From: Pseudomonas sp. MN1F
GTDB taxonomy: Bacteria; Pseudomonadota; Gammaproteobacteria; Pseudomonadales; Pseudomonadaceae
Direction: 5' to 3'
Length of the DNA: 64,000 nt
NCBI RefSeq assembly: GCF_009391885.1
Contig: NZ_VZII01000058.1
Span: 1 to 64,000, forward strand
The notes beneath the pieces were generated by a model. The model was not told the DNA's origin, ran no database searches, and saw nothing but the letters and a program-made list of their open reading frames with translations. Below, piece by piece: positions 59,360 through 64,000 of this stretch (the first letter of the stretch is position 1; each line of letters starts with the position of its first letter). A program made the translations under genes and the position numbers.

Positions 59360-60652
59360 ATGAGCGAGTTTTTCCAGCGTAACGCGCAAGTGCTGCAGCG
59401 CCGCTGGCCGGCGCTGCTGGAGCGCCTGCAGGGCGAGGCAGGCGAGGCCCTCGAGGTCGATCTGGTGGAAGGCCTGGGGTCGACCCTGAGCGTCTCCGGC
59501 ATCCAGCTCACCAGCCGCCACGACCGTCTCGCAGAAGCGCGCCTGCAGGCGCAGAGCCTGCCTGCAGACAGTTCCACACTTCACCTCTATGGCGCCGGCC
59601 TGGGCGATCTGCAGCGCGTGCTGCTGGAGCGGCCAGGGCTTGTACGGCTTCGCGTGTACCTGCTCAATGGCGCCCTGTTTCAGCTGGTGCTGCAACTGCT
59701 CGATCAGTCCGACTGGCTGGCCGACCCCCGGGTCGAGCTGGCCTACGCTGGCGACAGTGGGGAAATCGCCCTGCCGTTCTTCGCCTTGCCGTCGGAGCTG
59801 GTGCTGGCCGATGACTTCAATGCGAAGATTCGCGATCGGCTGATCAGCGAAGCTCACCTGGCAGACAACAACCGTGCCTTCGATGTGGCCGACCCGCGCC
59901 TGCAGCAGCTGCTTGAAGACAGCTTGCCGCTGCTGCGACAGGATCCTGATGTGGCTGGGCTGTTCGCGACCCAGGCGGGGCGTGACTGCTACGTGATTGC
60001 CACGGGGCCGAGCCTGGCCGGGCACCTGCCGGCCCTGGCAAGGGTTCGTGCGCAGGCCGAGCGGCCGCTGTTCATCTGCGTCGACACCGCATACCTGCCA
60101 CTGCTGCGCGCTGGCATCCAGCCGGACATCGTGGTCAGCGTCGACCACAAGATCCGCATCCATCACTTGCCGCCGGATGATTCGGCGGCAACCACCCTGG
60201 TGTACATGCCGATGCTGGATGTCGAGTTGCTCGGCAGCTGGCGCGGGCCGCGCTACAGCGCCTATTCCGGCAGTGCGCTGTATGCCCAGGTGCGTGAAGC
60301 GATACCGCGTGCCGAACTGTTCGTGGGCGGCAGCGTGATTCACCCGGCGACGGACCTGGCGGTGAAGATGGGGGCCGGCACAATCACGCTGTTCGGTGCC
60401 GATTTCGCCTTTCCTGGCGACCGCACCCACACCGGCTGGGATGATGGGGTGCTCGGCCCGGTGGTCTCGGCAGCACGTCACTGGGTGCTGGATGGCAATG
60501 GCCAGCGTGTGCGTACCCAATTGAACTTCCGTGGTTATCTGATCGAACTGGAGCGCTTTATCGCGCAGCATCCCGAGGTGCGCTTCCATAACACCAGCCG
60601 GGCCGGCGCGCTGATCGCTGGCACCACCTACGACCCGGAGTTCTGCCCATGA
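59360..60652 (+). CDS. Maf-type motility accessory factor (DUF115), flagellin Pse transferase
   Basis: 430 residues of the Maf/MAF_flag10 (DUF115, 6-hydroxymethylpterin pyrophosphokinase MptE-like) family. The central catalytic-like region reads CYVIATGPSLAGHLPALARVRAQAERPLFICVDTAYLPLLRAGIQPDIVVSVDHK and is followed by GGSVIHPATDLAVKMGAGTITLFGADFAFPGDRTHTGWDDG. Maf proteins transfer nonulosonic acids such as pseudaminic acid to flagellin, which fits the adjacent pse genes. Next to fliC; overlaps the small downstream gene by ATGA. Confidence 0.9.
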   Translation: MSEFFQRNAQVLQRRWPALLERLQGEAGEALEVDLVEGLGSTLSVSGIQLTSRHDRLAEARLQAQSLPADSSTLHLYGAGLGDLQRVLLERPGLVRLRVYLLNGALFQLVLQLLDQSDWLADPRVELAYAGDSGEIALPFFALPSELVLADDFNAKIRDRLISEAHLADNNRAFDVADPRLQQLLEDSLPLLRQDPDVAGLFATQAGRDCYVIATGPSLAGHLPALARVRAQAERPLFICVDTAYLPLLRAGIQPDIVVSVDHKIRIHHLPPDDSAATTLVYMPMLDVELLGSWRGPRYSAYSGSALYAQVREAIPRAELFVGGSVIHPATDLAVKMGAGTITLFGADFAFPGDRTHTGWDDGVLGPVVSAARHWVLDGNGQRVRTQLNFRGYLIELERFIAQHPEVRFHNTSRAGALIAGTTYDPEFCP

Positions 60653-60897
60653 ATGCTGCCAGGCACTGTGCTGCGGCCCGCGAGTGCGCCGCGCTGTTCC
60701 GTCTGGGGCGGGATGTGCAGGGGGCGCTGCGCATGGTCGAGCTGTTCGACGGTGTGTTGTCGCTGGTCGAACCCCAGGCGGGGGCGGTGGTCCTTCAGGC
60801 CATGCTTGATGCGCAGCAACGCCAGGACTGGTTGGCACTGGCCGACTACCTCGAATACGAACTGCTGCACCTGATCGAACAGGCCCCTTTGCCCTGA
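60649..60897 (+). CDS. Small protein coupled to maf
   Basis: 82 residues, helical and Leu/Ala-rich (CAALFRLGRDVQGALRMVELFDGVLSLV, DWLALADYLEYELLHLIEQA). No signal peptide, no family I can name. The ATGA overlap with maf and position before the fliC promoter argue that it is a real gene with a linked function, for example a Maf partner or flagellin-glycosylation adaptor (inference). Confidence 0.7.
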   Translation: MNAARHCAAARECAALFRLGRDVQGALRMVELFDGVLSLVEPQAGAVVLQAMLDAQQRQDWLALADYLEYELLHLIEQAPLP

Positions 60898-61007
60898 AGT
60901 GTGACGAGCGTCACATTCCGCTTGCGGCTGTCGCGCCGCAGGGCAGGGCTGCAAGGCCCGGTTTGCAAGGGGTGGCGCGGTGATGGCATTTTTTTTTGGA
61001 AAACCCC

Positions 61008-61034
61008 TAAAGCAACTTGCAAACCTGACGATAA
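61008..61034 (+). promoter_or_regulatory. Sigma-28 (FliA) promoter of fliC
   Basis: taaa (61008-61011), 15 bases, gacgataa (61027-61034): 11 of 12 to TAAA-N15-GCCGATAA. It is ~80 bp upstream of the fliC start, giving a leader of about 70 nt. A T9 tract (60989-60997) lies just upstream of the -35. Confidence 0.92.
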
Positions 61035-61114
61035 CCATTACGAAGGTTCTCTAGGCCACACCCGGCGGACGCCAGGGCCGGAAGCCGCAGTATCCATCCA
61101 ACGAGGAATTCGTC

Positions 61115-61969
61115 ATGGCATTAACCGTAAACACCAACACCACTTCGCTGGGCGTGCAGAAGAACCTGAACAAAGCTTCCGACTCGCTGAGCACCTCGAT
61201 GACCCGTCTGTCTTCCGGCCTGCGTATCAACAGCGCCAAAGACGACGCCGCCGGCCAGCAGATCGCCAACAAGCTGCAGACCATGGTCACCGGTACCACC
61301 GTTGCGATCAAGAACGCCAACGACGGTAACTCGATCACCCAGACCGCTGAAGGCGCGCTGTCGGAAATCACCAACATCCTGCAGCGTATGCGTGAACTGG
61401 CCCTGCAGGCACGTAACGACTCCAACGGCACCACTGAACGCGCAGCGCTGAACAAAGAATTCGCGGCCAAGTCGGACGAGATCACTCGTATCGCTTCGTC
61501 CACCACCTACGGCACCAGCAAGCAGCTGCTGAACGGTTCCGCTGGCACCATGGAGTTCCAGGTTGGCGCGATGACTGGCACCAGCCAGATCCTGAGCGTT
61601 ACCATGACTTCGTCGTTCGCCGCTTCGACCCTGGCTGTCGGCACCGGCACCCTGGCGATCTCGGGTACTTCGGACTCCGCCGTTCACACCGCTGTTGACG
61701 GTGCCATCACCGCGATCGACGCCGCCCTGCAAACCGTTGACAACAAGAAGTCGGACCTGGGTGCCATCCAGAACCGCTTCCAGTCGACCATCAACAACCT
61801 GCAGAGCATGAACGAGAACTCGGCTGCCGCCATGGGCCGTGTTCAGGACACCGACTTCGCCGCAGAAACCGCTCAGCTGACCAAGCAGCAGACCCTGCAG
61901 CAAGCTTCGACCGCAGTTCTGGCCCAGGCCAACCAGCTGCCATCCGCCGTACTGAAGCTGCTTCAGTAA
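61115..61969 (+). CDS. fliC: Flagellin, short form
   Basis: 284 residues. N-terminal D0/D1 (ALTVNTNTTSLGVQKNLNKASDSLSTSMTRLSSG) and C-terminal D1/D0 (FAAETAQLTKQQTLQQASTAVLAQANQLPSAVLKLLQ) are conserved; the centre is short, so D3 is lacking and D2 is reduced, as in P. syringae-length flagellins. Residues 142-192 contain 19 Ser/Thr of 51, the likely O-glycosylated face. The flg22-equivalent stretch is residues 30-51. GAGGAA lies upstream of the ATG. Expressed from the FliA promoter. Confidence 0.97.
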   Translation: MALTVNTNTTSLGVQKNLNKASDSLSTSMTRLSSGLRINSAKDDAAGQQIANKLQTMVTGTTVAIKNANDGNSITQTAEGALSEITNILQRMRELALQARNDSNGTTERAALNKEFAAKSDEITRIASSTTYGTSKQLLNGSAGTMEFQVGAMTGTSQILSVTMTSSFAASTLAVGTGTLAISGTSDSAVHTAVDGAITAIDAALQTVDNKKSDLGAIQNRFQSTINNLQSMNENSAAAMGRVQDTDFAAETAQLTKQQTLQQASTAVLAQANQLPSAVLKLLQ

Positions 61970-61986
61970 TAGTGCGATGAAGTTCG

Positions 61987-62018
61987 GCGAGGGGGTGCAT
62001 GCGCACTCTCTCGCTTTT
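61987..62018 (+). terminator. Terminator downstream of fliC
   Basis: gcga-ggggg-tgc pairs with gca-ctctc-tcgc (G-U allowed) around a short loop, then five T (62014-62018). It probably limits read-through from fliC into flaG. Confidence 0.75.
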
Positions 62019-62039
62019 TACTTTCAGAGGTGAAGTGCG

Positions 62040-62393
62040 ATGGACATAAGCGTCAAGTCGAGCCCGTCGTATCAGATGTCATCGGTAGTCGCCAGCATCC
62101 AGAAGGATGACTCGGCTGACAAGGCCTCCGGGCAAGCCCGCAAGGCATCGCAGGAAGACGCTCCCAAGAGCGAGGTCGAGTTGCATTCGGCCGTCAAGGA
62201 AATACAGGATTTTGTCCAGTCGTTGCAGCGCAACCTGGAATTTTCGGTGGATGATTCCACCGGTACGTGGGTCGTCAAGGTCGTTGCCCGCGACAGCGGG
62301 GAAGTGATCCGACAGATTCCGTCGGAAACCGCGCTGGAGCTGGCTCGCAGCCTGCATGACGTCAATAGTCTGCTCTTCGATGAGAAAGCCTGA
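62040..62393 (+). CDS. flaG: FlaG-family flagellar protein
   Basis: 117 residues of the FlaG family. Disordered charged N-terminal half (DKASGQARKASQEDAPKSE), then the conserved C-terminal FVQSLQRNLEFSVDDSTGTWVVKVVARDSGEVIRQIPSETALELARSL. FlaG affects filament length. Usual position between fliC and fliD. GAGGTG precedes the start. Confidence 0.94.
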   Translation: MDISVKSSPSYQMSSVVASIQKDDSADKASGQARKASQEDAPKSEVELHSAVKEIQDFVQSLQRNLEFSVDDSTGTWVVKVVARDSGEVIRQIPSETALELARSLHDVNSLLFDEKA

Positions 62394-62476
62394 CGGCCCG
62401 CAGGTCATTTGAACGGTTGCGCGGGTGTCGCTGAGGCATCCCGGTTTTTCGGCGTCAACCAGAAAAGGAGGATGTA

Positions 62477-63886
62477 ATGGCAAGTCCAATTCTACCGAGT
62501 TTGGGGCTGGGTTCCGGTCTCGATACTACGGCCATTGTGAAGGCCCTGGTTAATGCTGAGAAAACCCCCAAGCAGGGGCAGCTCGATCGTCGCACGTCGG
62601 CAAACACGGCCTCGATCTCGGCGGTAGGTAGCCTGAAAAGTGCGCTGGCTGCCTACAAGACTGCGATGGACAAGCTCAATGACAGCGCCAACCCTGCGTT
62701 CATCGGTTCTGTGGCTGCCACTTCCAATGACAAGTATGTCAAGGCCACTGCCGGCAGCACGGCAGTCAACGGCAACTACTCGGTTCAGGTTTCGCAGCTG
62801 GCAACGGCCTCGCGTGTGGCCAGCCAGCGCTATACCGACAGCAGTTCGGTGGTATCCGCCAGTGGCGGTACGCTGACGCTTACCCAGAATGGTACCAGCC
62901 TCGATGTCACCATCCCGGCCAACGCCACGCTGCAGCAGACCCGCGACGCGATCAACGCCCAGGCCACGTCCAAGGGCTTTACTGCCAACATCGTCAACGA
63001 CGGTACCGGTTCGCGCCTGGTGCTGAGCTCCGAGACCATGGGCAAGGATTCGGACATCACCGTTTCGGGCGTGTTGACCATCGATCCTTCGACACAGATG
63101 ACCGATGCCGGAGGTGCTGGCCGCATCGGTGACCTGGCCATGGATGCCGAGTTCGACATCGACGGCATGAAGCTCACCAGCAAATCGAACAAGGTCGATA
63201 ATGCTATCAGCGGCATGACCTTCGAGTTGCTGTCCAAGACCGAAGCCCTGTCGCCGGTGTCCATCACCGTCACAGCGAACACCGACGGCCTGAAGAAGTC
63301 GGTGCAGTCTTTCGTCGATGCCTACAACGCCCTGGTCGGCACCATCAACAACGTCAGTGTGTCGACCAAGGCTGCAGATGGCACCTGGAACACCCCGGCG
63401 CTGTCGGGTGACCCTGCAGTGCGCAGCATGCTGACGGCGCTGCGCAACGAGCTGGTGGTGCCGGGTAGCAATGGCTCAGGGCAGCTCAGCGTGCTCTCGC
63501 AGCTGGGTATCAACACCGTCCAGGGAACTGGCCTGCTGGAGTTCGACAGCACCAAGTTCACCAAGGCGATCAATGATCAGAAGCTGGGTGGCGAAGTCCA
63601 GAACCTGTTCAATGGTGATGGCGGCCTGCTCGATCGCATGAGCAAGGCCATGGAGCCGTTCTCTGCGACCGGTGGTGTGCTGGATGAGCGTAGCAAGTCG
63701 CTCGAAGCGACCAAGAAGAGCCTGAGCCTGGAGCAGAGCTCCCTGGATGCGCGCATCAAGGACCTGGAAGCCTCGCTGACCAAGAAGTACAACACCATGG
63801 ACACCCTGGTGGGGCAGTTGAACTCGCAGCGAGACAGTGTGCTGTCGATCTTCGAAGCCATGTCCGCCCAGCAGAAGAACTCCTGA
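62477..63886 (+). CDS. fliD: Flagellar filament cap protein FliD (HAP2)
   Basis: 469 residues. N-terminal LPSLGLGSGLDTTAIVKALVNAEKTPKQGQLDRRT and C-terminal coiled coil (LEATKKSLSLEQSSLDARIKDLEASLTKKYNTMDTLVGQLNSQRDSVLSIFEAM) are typical. Middle FliD_C region: MTFELLSKTEALSPVSITVTANTDGLKKSVQSFVDAYNALVGTIN. Caps the filament and promotes flagellin folding. Strong AAAGGAGG before ATG. fliS would be expected next, beyond the window edge. Confidence 0.96.
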   Translation: MASPILPSLGLGSGLDTTAIVKALVNAEKTPKQGQLDRRTSANTASISAVGSLKSALAAYKTAMDKLNDSANPAFIGSVAATSNDKYVKATAGSTAVNGNYSVQVSQLATASRVASQRYTDSSSVVSASGGTLTLTQNGTSLDVTIPANATLQQTRDAINAQATSKGFTANIVNDGTGSRLVLSSETMGKDSDITVSGVLTIDPSTQMTDAGGAGRIGDLAMDAEFDIDGMKLTSKSNKVDNAISGMTFELLSKTEALSPVSITVTANTDGLKKSVQSFVDAYNALVGTINNVSVSTKAADGTWNTPALSGDPAVRSMLTALRNELVVPGSNGSGQLSVLSQLGINTVQGTGLLEFDSTKFTKAINDQKLGGEVQNLFNGDGGLLDRMSKAMEPFSATGGVLDERSKSLEATKKSLSLEQSSLDARIKDLEASLTKKYNTMDTLVGQLNSQRDSVLSIFEAMSAQQKNS

Positions 63887-63940
63887 CGGGGCGTGATGCA
63901 TAGTGCGGGCACAGCCATGGCGCTGTGCTCCAGTGCCAAA

Positions 63941-63975
63941 AGCCCGACAGCGCGTGACGCTCTGTCGGGCTTTTT
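63941..63975 (+). terminator. Terminator downstream of fliD
   Basis: agcccgacag (63941-63950) and ctgtcgggct (63962-63971) form a perfect 10-bp stem around an 11-base loop, followed by a T-run. Confidence 0.9.
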
Positions 63976-64000
63976 GTATTCTCCCTAAAGTTTTTTGACG

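Overview
The window is GC-rich DNA from a fluorescent pseudomonad, most likely of the Pseudomonas putida group. The evidence is the branched-chain keto-acid dehydrogenase operon with divergent bkdR (bkdA1-bkdA2-bkdB-lpdV), the gene order flgZ-flgN-flgM-flgA / cheV-cheR / flgB-L / fliC-flaG-fliD, Pseudomonas REP palindromes, and RpoN- and FliA-type flagellar promoters. I see no rRNA, tRNA, CRISPR array, transposase or integrase.

Layout. 0.1-5.4 kb: a secreted endonuclease I family nuclease, two GGDEF proteins and an azlCD exporter pair. 5.5-15.3 kb: an 11-gene accessory sugar or small-molecule cluster with three transcription blocks. It holds a methyltransferase-glycosyltransferase fusion, a VioA-like aminotransferase, a WbqC-family protein, three putative Fe(II)/2-oxoglutarate oxygenases, three methyltransferases, a beta-propeller protein and a NeuD/PglD-like acyltransferase. 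15.3-21.0 kb: the bkd operon and its Lrp-type regulator. 21.1-23.9 kb: a glutamine-synthetase-like (gamma-glutamylpolyamine synthetase type) gene and an MFS transporter. 24.0-28.5 kb: c-di-GMP brake, flagellar chaperone, anti-sigma factor, P-ring chaperone, cheV and cheR. 28.7-40.4 kb: rod, hook, ring and hook-filament junction genes in two RpoN-type units (flgBCDE and flgFGHIJKL), with a 61-residue secreted-peptide gene between them.

40.5-60.9 kb is a large flagellin-glycosylation island between flgL and fliC. It looks modular: a giant Fgt1/FgtA-like glycosyltransferase; a CDP-sugar cassette (rfbF, rfbG, RmlC-like epimerase, TylC3-like C-methyltransferase, SDR reductase, second C-methyltransferase-like protein, CmcI-like methyltransferase); a second large glycosyltransferase sharing modules with the first; a pseudaminic-acid cassette (pseC, pseF, a pseG-pseH fusion, pseI); then a KAS III-like enzyme, a Maf-type flagellin glycosyltransferase and a small protein. 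pseB is absent. In its place is a 25-codon open frame with a PseB-like start whose stop overlaps the pseC start, which looks like a deletion scar.

60.9-64.0 kb: a FliA promoter, a short (284 aa) flagellin with a Ser/Thr-rich centre, flaG and fliD.

Working together, the FleQ/RpoN and FliA hierarchy builds the flagellum, FlgZ and the GGDEF enzymes link it to c-di-GMP, and the island decorates flagellin with what may be an unusual glycan combining a C-methylated CDP-derived deoxysugar and pseudaminic acid. The 5.5-15.3 kb cluster may supply a third, viosamine-like sugar, or may make something else. These glycan structures are inference from gene content.
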